Shown piece by piece: positions 16,450 through 24,024 of a DNA stretch of 46,576 bases. The first letter of the stretch is position 1; the number at the start of each line of letters is the position of its first letter. This stretch comes from a virus, in IMG/VR virus record IMGVR_UViG_3300009082_000030, positions 1-46,576 of that record; one strand, given 5' to 3'. A model generated the notes under the pieces. The model worked only from the letters and a program-made list of their open reading frames with translations, did not search any database and was not told the origin of the DNA. A program made the translations under genes and the position numbers.

Positions 16450-16725
16450 TCAATCTGGTTCTTCCCCTATATCTGGTGTATTAATATTTAAAATTTCAAA
16501 TTCTTTTGCTTGTGTGTTATTTCGTCTTTGTTCCCAAGATAATTCTTCAAAGGCACTAGAAACAGAAAAGTTATATTTATTCATTGGATGAAATTCTCCA
16601 AAATGACCTTTAGTTCCAACAACCAAATTTTTATCCATAGTATTTAATAATGCTATTAAATCTTTAACTGTAAAAGTTTCATTTTTAACAGGTGCAGCTT
16701 CTAAATAATAATTAAAACTTTTCAT
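16450..16725 (-). CDS. Tagged small hypothetical protein
   Basis: 91 residues. Tag MKSFNYYLEAAP, then FTVKDLIALLNTMDKNLVVG, GHFGEFHPMNKYNF and an acidic tail (NTPDIGEEPD). The segment T-V-x-D-L-I-x-x-L-x-x-x-D-x-(D/N)-x-x-V is a common small phage domain of unknown function (V-x-D-L-I-x-x-L-x-x-x-P-x-D). One-base spacing to the next gene shows tight co-transcription. Confidence 0.55.
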   Translation of the reverse strand: MKSFNYYLEAAPVKNETFTVKDLIALLNTMDKNLVVGTKGHFGEFHPMNKYNFSVSSAFEELSWEQRRNNTQAKEFEILNINTPDIGEEPD

Positions 16726-16726
16726 A

Positions 16727-17173
16727 TTATTCTCTCTTAAATGTTTTATTTACAGCTGGTTCTTCAATAGTTTCTTCTTCGGGTTCTTCGATCGTTCCTT
16801 CTTCTTCTTCTGGCATCTCTTCTTCACCCTCTTCTTCGGGCTCTTCAGTAATATATTGTTTAAGTTCATCACCAATATCTAACAAGTCTTTCATAACTTT
16901 TTTAATAACTTCCATTCCTTCTTCTGGTGTTCCGCCTCTTAGACCAGAAGCCATTGCTCCAGCATATCTTAATATACCGACTAGTTGTTTAACATTCCAC
17001 TCCCAAGGCTCCTCATCTGCTGTTTTTGTGGCAGTGGCAGGAGATTGGTCACCTTGTGTCATAGGTTGTGCCGGGGTAGTTTCAGGCTGTGCTGGGGCCG
17101 CTTCAGGAGCATCTTGCTCTAAATATGTTTTTGATTTCATAATATCGTTTAATTTTTCATTGAATTTATTCAT
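16727..17173 (-). CDS. Tagged acidic, Pro/Ala-rich internal-peptide-like protein
   Basis: 148 residues. Tag variant MNKFNEKLNDIMKSKTYLE, in which the Y-L-E cut site is at residue 19. A Pro/Ala/Thr/Gln-rich linker (QPETTPAQPMTQGDQSPATA) follows, then a short helical core (EWNVKQLVGILRYAGAMASG, GMEVIKKVMKDLLDIGDELK) and a very acidic C-terminal tail of repeated Glu with Pro (residues about 112-140). In composition it recalls T4 prohead core proteins such as gp67, which the prohead protease chops into internal peptides. A scaffold or internal-peptide role is inferred. Confidence 0.5.
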   Translation of the reverse strand: MNKFNEKLNDIMKSKTYLEQDAPEAAPAQPETTPAQPMTQGDQSPATATKTADEEPWEWNVKQLVGILRYAGAMASGLRGGTPEEGMEVIKKVMKDLLDIGDELKQYITEEPEEEGEEEMPEEEEGTIEEPEEETIEEPAVNKTFKRE

Positions 17174-17178
17174 AAATG

Positions 17179-18363
17179 TTATCCTTGTTTTGCAAAATTA
17201 GCAGCGCTAAAAGTAAGTCTATCGATTAGTTTTGTTATATTGCCTGTATCATCGATAGAACAATATCCTTCGCTGCCACATAATTTATATTCATTATTTT
17301 GTTTAATAAAAGCTTTTATTTCTGCATTTTTATTATCTTCATTTAAGGCTTCTATAATTATGTCTTTTCCCGCTTCTATTGATTTATATGCACCTAATAA
17401 TTTTTTAAAATTATTTTCAAAATTTTCTTTAGTAATAATATTCATATTATTACGTTTATCATTATCAGATAATCTTGGATTTTCAAATATCCATTTTTTA
17501 AAATTATCCAAAAAATTATCTACAACCCCAATTACTATACCAGATCTTCTTATTTGAGAATTAATAAATGTTTTAATTAAATATTCTGGTTTTAATAAAG
17601 ATAAATCATTTAAAAAAGCTTCATCTATTTTACCACTCATATTTTCTAATCGACTTATCGCTTCATTTAATTTTCTTTTTTGTTGTTCATTTAATACCAC
17701 AGAACTGTATTTTGTTTTTGCATCAATTACCCAAATATCTGATGTACTAGCAAAACCTTCGCTTTGTAAAGATATATTAAAATATGGTACCAATTTATTT
17801 ATTTCTTTGCCTATATATTTTGTATGTATTATTATACCAATTTTTTTTGATGTTATTTCATTTGCTAATGATGAATTTTTATCTATTGCATATGTAATTG
17901 TGTTTGGTGTAAATGTAATATATTCTTGATTATTTATATTTTTTTCTTCTATAGGTTTATCTGCGCCAAATAAAAAATCACATTGATAAATGCTTTTTGG
18001 ATTTAATTGTCTTAAATATAAAAAAGCTTCTTTTAATGCTGGACGTGGACCTTCGTTAAATAAACTTAAATCTTCTTCTTTGGTTATAAACTTTGGAGTT
18101 GAATTAAAAAAAGATTTAGTAGATATAAAAAAAGTTCCCGCTGGAATGTTATTGATTAATTGTGGCAATATACCAAACACAATTGCCGGGCTTCCATCCC
18201 ATTTTTGAGTTATATTAGCTTTGTTACTAATATAATTTTTAAATATTGATATTGCTTTTTCTATTCCGGCTTTACCTATATTTATAATTTCATCGGCAAT
18301 ATGTTCTTGATGAACATTTTGTATTTTACTTTCATAAATTGCAACAAAATAATCTTTTAACAT
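17179..18363 (-). CDS. Tagged ligase-like nucleotidyltransferase (DUF6267-like)
   Basis: 394 residues. Tag variant MLKDYFVAIYES. Next comes EHIADEIINIGKAG, then NITQKWDGSPAIVFG, which contains a K-x-D-G motif as in motif I of ATP/NAD-dependent ligases and capping enzymes, where the Lys takes the nucleotide. Further elements are GTFFISTKSFFN, IYQCDFLFG (motif-III-like) and IGIIIHTKYIG. This order matches a cyanophage/T4-like family I know as DUF6267, which I infer is in the covalent nucleotidyltransferase superfamily. Its natural substrate is unknown; nicked DNA or RNA, or a host RNA end, is plausible. Tail LTFSAANFAKQG. Confidence 0.6.
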   Translation of the reverse strand: MLKDYFVAIYESKIQNVHQEHIADEIINIGKAGIEKAISIFKNYISNKANITQKWDGSPAIVFGILPQLINNIPAGTFFISTKSFFNSTPKFITKEEDLSLFNEGPRPALKEAFLYLRQLNPKSIYQCDFLFGADKPIEEKNINNQEYITFTPNTITYAIDKNSSLANEITSKKIGIIIHTKYIGKEINKLVPYFNISLQSEGFASTSDIWVIDAKTKYSSVVLNEQQKRKLNEAISRLENMSGKIDEAFLNDLSLLKPEYLIKTFINSQIRRSGIVIGVVDNFLDNFKKWIFENPRLSDNDKRNNMNIITKENFENNFKKLLGAYKSIEAGKDIIIEALNEDNKNAEIKAFIKQNNEYKLCGSEGYCSIDDTGNITKLIDRLTFSAANFAKQG

Positions 18364-18365
18364 AA

Positions 18366-18653
18366 TTAAATTTCGATGTCCTCGGATGTTTGTAACATAT
18401 CTTCTATATCATTTAAACTTAATAAATGTAATAACATTAAGGCATTATCTTTTGCTGTTGCAGTATATTGGGCATTCCATATTTCTTCATCCCCATCAGA
18501 AATAATATCTAACGCTTCTTCAAAATTATTATCAACCCAATCAATTAGTTTTTGGAAATTATTTTTCCACCAGAGTTGTTTGTTAGCTTCGTCGGTCGAT
18601 GTTTGGTCGGCATTAATTCTTATCATTTCAATATAATCTTTTAAATCTTTCAT
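18366..18653 (-). CDS. Tagged small acidic helical protein
   Basis: 95 residues beginning MKDLKDYIEMIR (YIE form of the tag). The body includes NKQLWWKNNFQKLIDWVDNN and an acidic helical end (LNDIEDMLQTSEDIEI). Family not recognised. It sits two bases before the ligase-like gene, so both are probably expressed together. Confidence 0.5.
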   Translation of the reverse strand: MKDLKDYIEMIRINADQTSTDEANKQLWWKNNFQKLIDWVDNNFEEALDIISDGDEEIWNAQYTATAKDNALMLLHLLSLNDIEDMLQTSEDIEI

Positions 18654-18664
18654 ATTATTATACC

Positions 18665-19234
18665 TTATTCAAAACTTTTTTCAAATTTTTGCAACTCTGT
18701 TATATCATATGGGACTATATCTTTTATTTTATCCCATTCTTTATTTTTTATTTTATCTCTTATTTGTGATGCGGATAATGGTATCTTATTAAACATAAAC
18801 GATTTAATTTTAAATATATAAGCATACTCTATGGCCGGCTTCATCTGTTGAACGGAAATATTTGCATCTTTAAACTTATCACTGTGTATTAATCTATCTG
18901 CGTCTTTTTCAGACAACGCTATTATTATTTTTGTATTATTTATATCAATACCAAAGTCATTAGCTACATCTTCAATATTATATGCAGATTTAGTCATTTC
19001 TTTTATTTTATCCGATGCTATAACTTTTGAAATCAGCGTTTTTTTTTGTTGAAAATTTAATGGAGATTTCGGTTTTACCACTTTATCGGATGTATAAATA
19101 TATGTATTATTAGTTCCAAATTTTTTAATAAGTTCTTGATAAACAGAAAGATGCCCATTATGAAATGGATTAAATCTTCCTGGAAAAACAACTATATAAT
19201 TTGGATTAGCTAATGCCTCTAAATATTGTTTCAT
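18665..19234 (-). CDS. Tagged cytidylyltransferase-like protein (NMN/nicotinate adenylyltransferase-like)
   Basis: 189 residues. The tag MKQYLEALA is directly followed, from residue 13, by the first strand of the catalytic domain: YIVVFPGRFNPFHNGH (G-R-F-x-P-x-H-x-G-H, residues 19-28), the HxGH nucleotide-binding motif of the HIGH superfamily. The C-terminal ISxxxR-like motif LSASQIRDKI is present. The size and G-R-F-N-P-x-H form suit NMN adenylyltransferases of the NadM/NadR kind, which join NMN and ATP into NAD+, but pantetheine or glycerol-phosphate relatives cannot be excluded. If injected it could top up NAD+ against NAD-depleting defences. Overlaps the upstream gene by 4 bases. Confidence 0.7.
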   Translation of the reverse strand: MKQYLEALANPNYIVVFPGRFNPFHNGHLSVYQELIKKFGTNNTYIYTSDKVVKPKSPLNFQQKKTLISKVIASDKIKEMTKSAYNIEDVANDFGIDINNTKIIIALSEKDADRLIHSDKFKDANISVQQMKPAIEYAYIFKIKSFMFNKIPLSASQIRDKIKNKEWDKIKDIVPYDITELQKFEKSFE

Positions 19235-19527
19235 ATTTTTTCTTTAAGTTTTAATAATAATATTTCAGATATAACACCATCAAAAAGCATTTTATTATCT
19301 TCCGTTATGTTTTTATAGTCTGATATATTTATATTATTTAATGACAATAACAAATCCTGTTTCTTTTCTTCTGCAATTCTTTCTAATGTTTGCTCTAAAT
19401 CTTTTATGTTAAATTTAATCTTTTCTTCATTTAGGATTTTTGTGGCATCATTTAATAAGTCAATATACTTTTCTTCTTCTTCAAATACTTGTTTTTTCAA
19501 ATAATTATTAAATAGGTTTTTTTTCAT
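19231..19527 (-). CDS. Tagged helical hypothetical protein
   Basis: 98 residues starting MKKNLFNNYLKKQV, a tag variant in which the Glu comes later (QVFEEEE). The rest is Lys/Glu/Leu-rich coiled-coil-type sequence (LEQTLERIAEEKKQDLLLSL) with a hydrophobic end (GVISEILLLKLKEKI). No domain recognised. It overlaps the adenylyltransferase-like gene by 4 bases. Confidence 0.5.
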   Translation of the reverse strand: MKKNLFNNYLKKQVFEEEEKYIDLLNDATKILNEEKIKFNIKDLEQTLERIAEEKKQDLLLSLNNINISDYKNITEDNKMLFDGVISEILLLKLKEKI

Positions 19528-19543
19528 AATATCATCCTAGTTA

Positions 19544-19891
19544 TTAAAGAATTGTTATTACACCATCAGTATAATCTATTTCAACAATACCATTAATTAT
19601 TAGTATTGGTTTGTTTGAATCTTTTTTAACTACTTCTTTTGCTGCAACAAATGGACCGCCTTGAACCATTAATTTATCTATAAAACTTTTTTCGTCTGTA
19701 ACCTTAAATACGTTTGGCCTTGTTGTTTTTTCAACCCAAGCTGTACAATCAAAAGTTATTAAAGGTGTACTATGCGACTCTTTTTTATTACTATATACAC
19801 CAACAACTATTTTTTTGTTTTGTGTTTCGGCTTCTAAATCAACCATCTTTTCATCATAACGCATTTTTAAGTATTCATGTAATTTTGGCAT
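19544..19891 (-). CDS. Tagged hypothetical protein, first of the 19.9-11 kb tagged run
   Basis: 115 residues starting MPKLHEYLKMRYDE, a degenerate tag (E-Y-L-K); a possible later cut site is D-L-E at about residue 20. The remainder is beta-rich: NKKIVVGVYSNK, LITFDCTAWVEKT, PILIINGIVEIDYTDG. Function unknown. It is the most upstream tagged gene of this run and is separated from the untagged genes by about 40 bases. Confidence 0.45.
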   Translation of the reverse strand: MPKLHEYLKMRYDEKMVDLEAETQNKKIVVGVYSNKKESHSTPLITFDCTAWVEKTTRPNVFKVTDEKSFIDKLMVQGGPFVAAKEVVKKDSNKPILIINGIVEIDYTDGVITIL

Positions 19892-19931
19892 TTCATTTAC
19901 CTTTAAATATTCTTTAATATTATATATTGTT

Positions 19932-20741
19932 TTATTTTGCTAACTTTTGTTTATATTTTTTTATAAAACGGTAAGATATATATCCTGCTACAGTCAATGG
20001 AATTATATTTTGTGATGCTCGTAATGATAATAATTGAATTATATCATTGATATAGACTCTAATTGTTTTATTATCTTTCCATGATATTTCTTTTTTGTAT
20101 CTGTCTATGTTTTGTATATTCAATAGTTTTTCTATTTCTTTATTTATATATGAGCCGGATTTATTAGTTAGTTTTATAAATATATCTAATAACGTTGCTC
20201 TCATAGTTGTTGTTTGTGAATATGTTAAAAACAATGGCAGACTTTTCATAAAAACAAATTCCAATTCTTCTTTTATAATTCGGTTTTGTTTGTTTATCTT
20301 TATAAATTTTTTATTATAATATAACTCTAACATTTTAGATAAATCAAAAGTTATAATCCCTTTAATTTGAAGAAAAGGAATTTTAGGGTCTGTCCAGAAT
20401 TTACAATCATAATCAGTTAAAGTTATATCTGTAACTTTTGAAAAAAACTCTATAGGCTCCATCCATTTTTTATCATAAAAATATCTATGTATACTTTCAA
20501 TATCTGAGTTAGATATTGTTTTCTTTATATACCGCCTCATTTCTAATAACTTTTTATTTTGTTCTATAGAATATATATAATAAGTTAATACTTCTTTGAA
20601 ATTTTTGACACAATATAGTTCTATCTCTTTGGTGTTTGTTCTAAATACAATATCAAACGGAATAGATATAATTTCATTTTTTATGTTTTGTAATTGAAAT
20701 GCTATATTAAACTTATGAACTGTACCAGAAATATACGCCAT
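19932..20741 (-). CDS. Hypothetical protein, possibly structural
   Basis: 269 residues, untagged, starting MAYISGTVHKFNIAFQL. It contains beta-type regions (GIITFDLSKMLELYYNK), Tyr/Phe-rich helices and a C-terminal segment that could touch a membrane (NIIPLTVAGYISYRFIKKYK). No family recognised. Its ATG overlaps the stop of the coiled-coil gene upstream, and the pair plus the gene at 21500 form an untagged island within the tagged region. Confidence 0.45.
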   Translation of the reverse strand: MAYISGTVHKFNIAFQLQNIKNEIISIPFDIVFRTNTKEIELYCVKNFKEVLTYYIYSIEQNKKLLEMRRYIKKTISNSDIESIHRYFYDKKWMEPIEFFSKVTDITLTDYDCKFWTDPKIPFLQIKGIITFDLSKMLELYYNKKFIKINKQNRIIKEELEFVFMKSLPLFLTYSQTTTMRATLLDIFIKLTNKSGSYINKEIEKLLNIQNIDRYKKEISWKDNKTIRVYINDIIQLLSLRASQNIIPLTVAGYISYRFIKKYKQKLAK

Positions 20742-21439
20742 TATTTTTTACCTTTATCTTTTTTATAAGACTCATTATTATTAGATAAACTTTTTTTATT
20801 TTCGTCAGTAGTACCTACAGATATATTATCGTTAAACTTAACTTCTTTCTTAAATTTATGTTCATCCATACTAACAATTTCGGCAACTATTTTAATTTCA
20901 TCTTTAAGATTTTTCATTATTTTATCATCATCCTGTTCTACAACAAAACCGCCGTTAAGTGTTCTTAACGGTTCTAAGCTTAATAACATTCTTCTTTCTT
21001 CGTCATCTTTAACCATATTTTGGAAGTGAAGGTCGGCAGTATCTTTAATACCAATAAAAGATTGATAAATTTCACCAGTATAACCAAATAATCTTTTTAC
21101 TTGATGGACAATTTCTGTAGCCACTCGTCTTGTTGCCATCATATCTTTATAAAATGTTTTATATGCTTTTTGACTGTTTTTTACTTGCAATTCTAATTCC
21201 TTAATACGTAAAGTCATACCATGAATTTTAGCTTCTCTTTCTGCTAATTCACATTCAAAGTTATCGCGCATATCATTTTTTGTTTTTTCCATTTCTTCAT
21301 GCAACTCTTCTATCGTCTGTTGTCGTTCTTCTTCACGAGCTTTTATTATTATATTCGCTAAATATTCTTTCAGCTCTTTTGTCATTTGAACAGCTTCTTT
21401 TTTTTCTTGAAAGAATATTCTTTTTATTTTTTCAAACAT
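20741..21439 (-). CDS. Coiled-coil hypothetical protein
   Basis: 232 residues with a long coiled coil (about residues 18-110: KAREEERQQTIEELHEEMEK, ECELAEREAKIHG, RIKELELQVK), a central conserved-looking segment (RVATEIVHQVKRLFGYTGEI) and a Lys/Asn-rich disordered tail. AAGGAG precedes the ATG by about 6 bases. An internal MTKELKEYLANI at residue 19 resembles the YLE tag but is not at the start. It follows a strong terminator, so it needs its own promoter or read-through. A scaffold or tail-fibre-chaperone-type role is conceivable but not supported. Confidence 0.5.
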   Translation of the reverse strand: MFEKIKRIFFQEKKEAVQMTKELKEYLANIIIKAREEERQQTIEELHEEMEKTKNDMRDNFECELAEREAKIHGMTLRIKELELQVKNSQKAYKTFYKDMMATRRVATEIVHQVKRLFGYTGEIYQSFIGIKDTADLHFQNMVKDDEERRMLLSLEPLRTLNGGFVVEQDDDKIMKNLKDEIKIVAEIVSMDEHKFKKEVKFNDNISVGTTDENKKSLSNNNESYKKDKGKK

Positions 21440-21470
21440 TTTATTCTCCTTAGGGGTTTTTATTATTAAA

Positions 21471-21492
21471 ATGGGGGCATAAATACCCCCAT
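21471..21492 (-). terminator. Rho-independent terminator after the 21500 gene
   Basis: On the minus strand ATGGGGG, an 8-base loop, then CCCCCAT, followed by TTTTAAT. The stem is the most G/C-rich spot nearby and lies 8 bases past the stop, isolating the virion-type gene upstream. Confidence 0.8.
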
Positions 21493-21499
21493 CCTGCTT

Positions 21500-22246
21500 T
21501 TATAGTATTGGCTCAGGTATACATGTTGATATACCTCTTAGTTTTCGTATCTTTTTTCCGCTTTGTTCTGAATTTATTAATCTTAAATGAATTGTTGTTT
21601 GTTCTTCATATAAATATACTTGGTCTTTGTTTTCTAAATCATTTTCATAAAATTCTTGATTACTATTACCGCTGAGACCTGTTCCTCCAGCTTTATAAGT
21701 ACATGAACTTTCGCTGTTACAACAGTTTTGTTTAACATAACTACAACAGCTTGCATTATAATTTGAAGCTGAAGCTGTATTTATAGTATTTTCATAATAC
21801 CATATTGGTAAAGTATTTGGTATTGGATCATCCCATTGCCATATTCTTTTTAACCACACTGGTTTATAAATATACACTGGATATTCATAAATAATTCTGG
21901 TAATATCTTGATATTTTATTTGTTCTTGTATTGGAGTGAATACAACTGATATTAAGCCTAAAGAACTATTCTTTTCAAGCTCAGCTTCTTTTCCTTCAGA
22001 TGAGTCTAATCGATAAAATGTAAATTTACCATTATCACCCATTGGTCTTTCTAATGTTATTCCTGTTTTTTTAGGCATAAAATGTGTTCCAATCTCTTTA
22101 CCATCAATAAATACTTTTGCAACCGCATGTAAGTTTCGATTGTTTCTTAATAAGATGTGATAGATTTGATTGTGTTTCATATGGACATAGCCACGTTCGT
22201 CTTCATACCCTTGGGGTATACGTACAGAAAAATAATTTAAATGCAT
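21500..22246 (-). CDS. Probable virion surface/decoration protein
   Basis: 248 residues. The N-terminal domain (about 1-105) reads YFSVRIPQGYEDERGYVHMK, Y-H-I-L-L-R-N-N-R, AKVFIDGKEIGTHFM, ITLERPMGDNGKFTFYR, a beta-domain pattern (I-D-G-K-x-(V/I)-G, E-R-P, K-F-T-F) that I recognise from virion-associated proteins of diverse large DNA viruses and phages. A middle linker has a Cys-rich cluster (CCSYVKQNCCNSESSC) and GGTGLSG. The C-terminus is another beta strand set. A strong AAGGAGG site, its own probable promoter and its own terminator suggest high independent expression, as for an abundant virion protein. Not tagged. Confidence 0.55.
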   Translation of the reverse strand: MHLNYFSVRIPQGYEDERGYVHMKHNQIYHILLRNNRNLHAVAKVFIDGKEIGTHFMPKKTGITLERPMGDNGKFTFYRLDSSEGKEAELEKNSSLGLISVVFTPIQEQIKYQDITRIIYEYPVYIYKPVWLKRIWQWDDPIPNTLPIWYYENTINTASASNYNASCCSYVKQNCCNSESSCTYKAGGTGLSGNSNQEFYENDLENKDQVYLYEEQTTIHLRLINSEQSGKKIRKLRGISTCIPEPIL

Positions 22247-22322
22247 ATTATTCTGCCTCCTTATTTATTGTTTATTTAATAACGTTCGGAAACATTATTT
22301 ACTATATTATAATTGTATTGTT
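22247..22322 (-). promoter_or_regulatory. Probable promoter and strong Shine-Dalgarno for the virion-type gene
   Basis: Minus-strand TATAAT (22306-22311) about 50 bases before AAGGAGG (22256-22262), which sits 9 bases before the ATG at 22246. AACGTT lies between. There is no convincing -35 box. This is the best-formed ribosome site in the window. Confidence 0.4.
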
Positions 22323-22841
22323 TTATATAGATTTTATTATATTATTTTCATTATTATAATAAGCTACAACATTATCTTTTGATAATTTTATTATAGGGTC
22401 TAAAAATAACATTTCATTTTGATATTTATTATTAATATATACATCTTTATAAAATGGATCTGGCTTTATTTTAATAATATCTTCCATAGTTCTTACTATA
22501 TCAATAACTCTACCTTTGTGTTTACTTATAAGCACTGGAAATTTTATATCATTTTCATTTATTATAGTTTTAATATCGTTCATTGTTTTTGTGCAAGCAT
22601 AATAATCTTTTTGCTTTATTTGAAATGTATCTATTTTTCCTTCTATAAAATCTTTTGCATTTGTAATTTCGGGCCAAACTCTATAACACTCAGAAGAGCT
22701 AATAAAAGGTTCTAAAAATCTTTGATATTTATTTATATCTAAATATTCATTGGCACCAACATACTCAAAGAACATATCATAAAATTTTTCTTGGTCTTCA
22801 TTATTAAAAATATCTTCTAAGTAATTTTTAAATTTTTTCAT
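22323..22841 (-). CDS. Tagged protein, possibly ADP-ribosyltransferase-like
   Basis: 172 residues. Tag MKKFKNYLEDIF. The body has ECYRVWPEI (an Arg at a beta strand), a central PVLISKHKGRVIDIVRTMED block and QNEMLFLDPIIKL near the end. An Arg, a Ser-bearing strand and a final E-x-L/M-L-F strand are the order of R-S-E ADP-ribosyltransferases, which T4 also packages (Alt). The match is loose and the second Glu of E-x-E is absent, so I treat it as a suggestion only. 14-base gap to the phosphoribosyltransferase gene upstream. Confidence 0.45.
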   Translation of the reverse strand: MKKFKNYLEDIFNNEDQEKFYDMFFEYVGANEYLDINKYQRFLEPFISSSECYRVWPEITNAKDFIEGKIDTFQIKQKDYYACTKTMNDIKTIINENDIKFPVLISKHKGRVIDIVRTMEDIIKIKPDPFYKDVYINNKYQNEMLFLDPIIKLSKDNVVAYYNNENNIIKSI

Positions 22842-22854
22842 ATTATACCCTCTG

Positions 22855-23568
22855 TTAATATTTAAATAATGTCAAACCCATAAGTTGATTTGGATTATAT
22901 TGTTTAATCAATTGAAATAATTGGGAAAATGTTGTACCAACAGTAAACACATCATCTACAATTAAAATATTTTTATTTTTTAACTTATTTAAAACATTAT
23001 CTTCTATTGAAATAAATCCTCCAAAAAACATTCGTAATCGTAATGGAATTTCATCTCTAAGTTTTATAGTGTCTTTTTGTTTTAATTTAATTAAAAGATT
23101 TTCTGCTGCAGCCTTATATTTTTTTGGAATATTATCCTTTAAATATAATTTATTTGTTGAAGTTTTATAAATTGACTGTGAAACGTTTAAAGTCTTTGAT
23201 TGAAACTTTAATGCTAATTGTTCAATAAATTTATCTAAAACCGGGAAAGAGTTTTTATTATAAATAATATAATCTAAATCTTTTGGTAAATATCTATAAG
23301 CATAAGATACACTTCTTTTTATAAAATATTCCATATCTTCATTATTAATTTCTTTATTATCTTCTCTTTTAAGTGCTCGAAGCAATGGCGTTTCATTAGC
23401 AGTTAATAAATATAAAGACAAAACAGTATGACCAAAAAGTCTAGAAGATTTTGAACTATAAGGTTTATTACGTAATGCTGTATTAATTCCATTAGTTGTT
23501 GAATAATCAAAAACCACCTGGTTATCTTTTGAAATTATATTTTCTAAATATTCTTTAAATTTTTTCAT
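22855..23568 (-). CDS. Tagged type I phosphoribosyltransferase-like protein (ComF-like)
   Basis: 237 residues. Tag MKKFKEYLENII. The decisive motif is near the C-terminus: KNILIVDDVFTVGTTFSQLF, the PRPP-binding loop (two acidic residues, then T-x-G-T-T) of type I phosphoribosyltransferases. It is preceded by LDYIIYNKNSFPVLDKFIEQ and LLIKLKQKDTIKLRD. The arrangement resembles ComF-like proteins, whose substrates are poorly known. Purine or pyrimidine salvage is possible. Four-base overlap with the DUF5661-like gene. The N-terminal 100 residues do not match a known domain. Confidence 0.65.
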   Translation of the reverse strand: MKKFKEYLENIISKDNQVVFDYSTTNGINTALRNKPYSSKSSRLFGHTVLSLYLLTANETPLLRALKREDNKEINNEDMEYFIKRSVSYAYRYLPKDLDYIIYNKNSFPVLDKFIEQLALKFQSKTLNVSQSIYKTSTNKLYLKDNIPKKYKAAAENLLIKLKQKDTIKLRDEIPLRLRMFFGGFISIEDNVLNKLKNKNILIVDDVFTVGTTFSQLFQLIKQYNPNQLMGLTLFKY

Positions 23569-24023
23569 TTCTTTTCTTTTTGTTTTTCATTAGCTAATTG
23601 TTCTATAAAATTTATACCATAAACATAATAATTTTCATTACCTTTTTCTGCTATATGGTCATTAACAATTTTACGTTTAATTATGTCTTGCATTTTATTA
23701 AGAACTTTGTTATCGGTTTCATAAAAACAATGTTCTGCTTCTATTTCCATTCCAATTTTTAAATTTTCTTTAGATACTTCAATATCTTTTCCCTTTGATG
23801 CCCCGCCACAAAATAATAAAGTAAGAAAGGCATAAGCATATTCTTCAAGAGCTTCGGATTCTATATTAATTGATTCGGCAAATTTATGCCATTCAGCGTG
23901 GTCCAATGGAAATGGATGTTTTTTTATAAATTCAACTATTTTTTCTGGAATAGCAGTGTTGGTTAATTCTTTTACTGAGTTTTCAGTATAAATATTATTT
24001 AAGTATTCTTTAAAATGTTTCAT
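23565..24023 (-). CDS. Tagged DUF5661-like protein
   Basis: 152 residues from the ATG at 24023, giving MKHFKEYLNNIYTENS. A frame eight codons longer (24047) lies inside the upstream gene and hides the tag. The C-terminal half carries LKIGMEIEAEHCFYETDNKV followed by IVNDHIAEKGNENYYVYG, the G-x-E-x-E-H...D-H-x-x-E...Y-Y pattern of DUF5661, a small family common in phages and plasmids. The paired His/Glu suggest metal binding. One base separates it from the stop of the CCA-adding enzyme gene. Confidence 0.6.
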   Translation of the reverse strand: MKHFKEYLNNIYTENSVKELTNTAIPEKIVEFIKKHPFPLDHAEWHKFAESINIESEALEEYAYAFLTLLFCGGASKGKDIEVSKENLKIGMEIEAEHCFYETDNKVLNKMQDIIKRKIVNDHIAEKGNENYYVYGINFIEQLANEKQKEKK

Positions 24024-24024
24024 A

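Noticed and set aside
20741-21439. Internal MTKELKEYLANI as a YLE tag
   Set aside because: It starts at residue 19, while the upstream ATG has an AAGGAG site. No evidence of an internal start.
18665-23568. A full NAD+ salvage pathway formed by the adenylyltransferase and phosphoribosyltransferase
   Set aside because: The phosphoribosyltransferase is of the ComF-like type I class, not a nicotinamide phosphoribosyltransferase, and the two genes are in separate groups.
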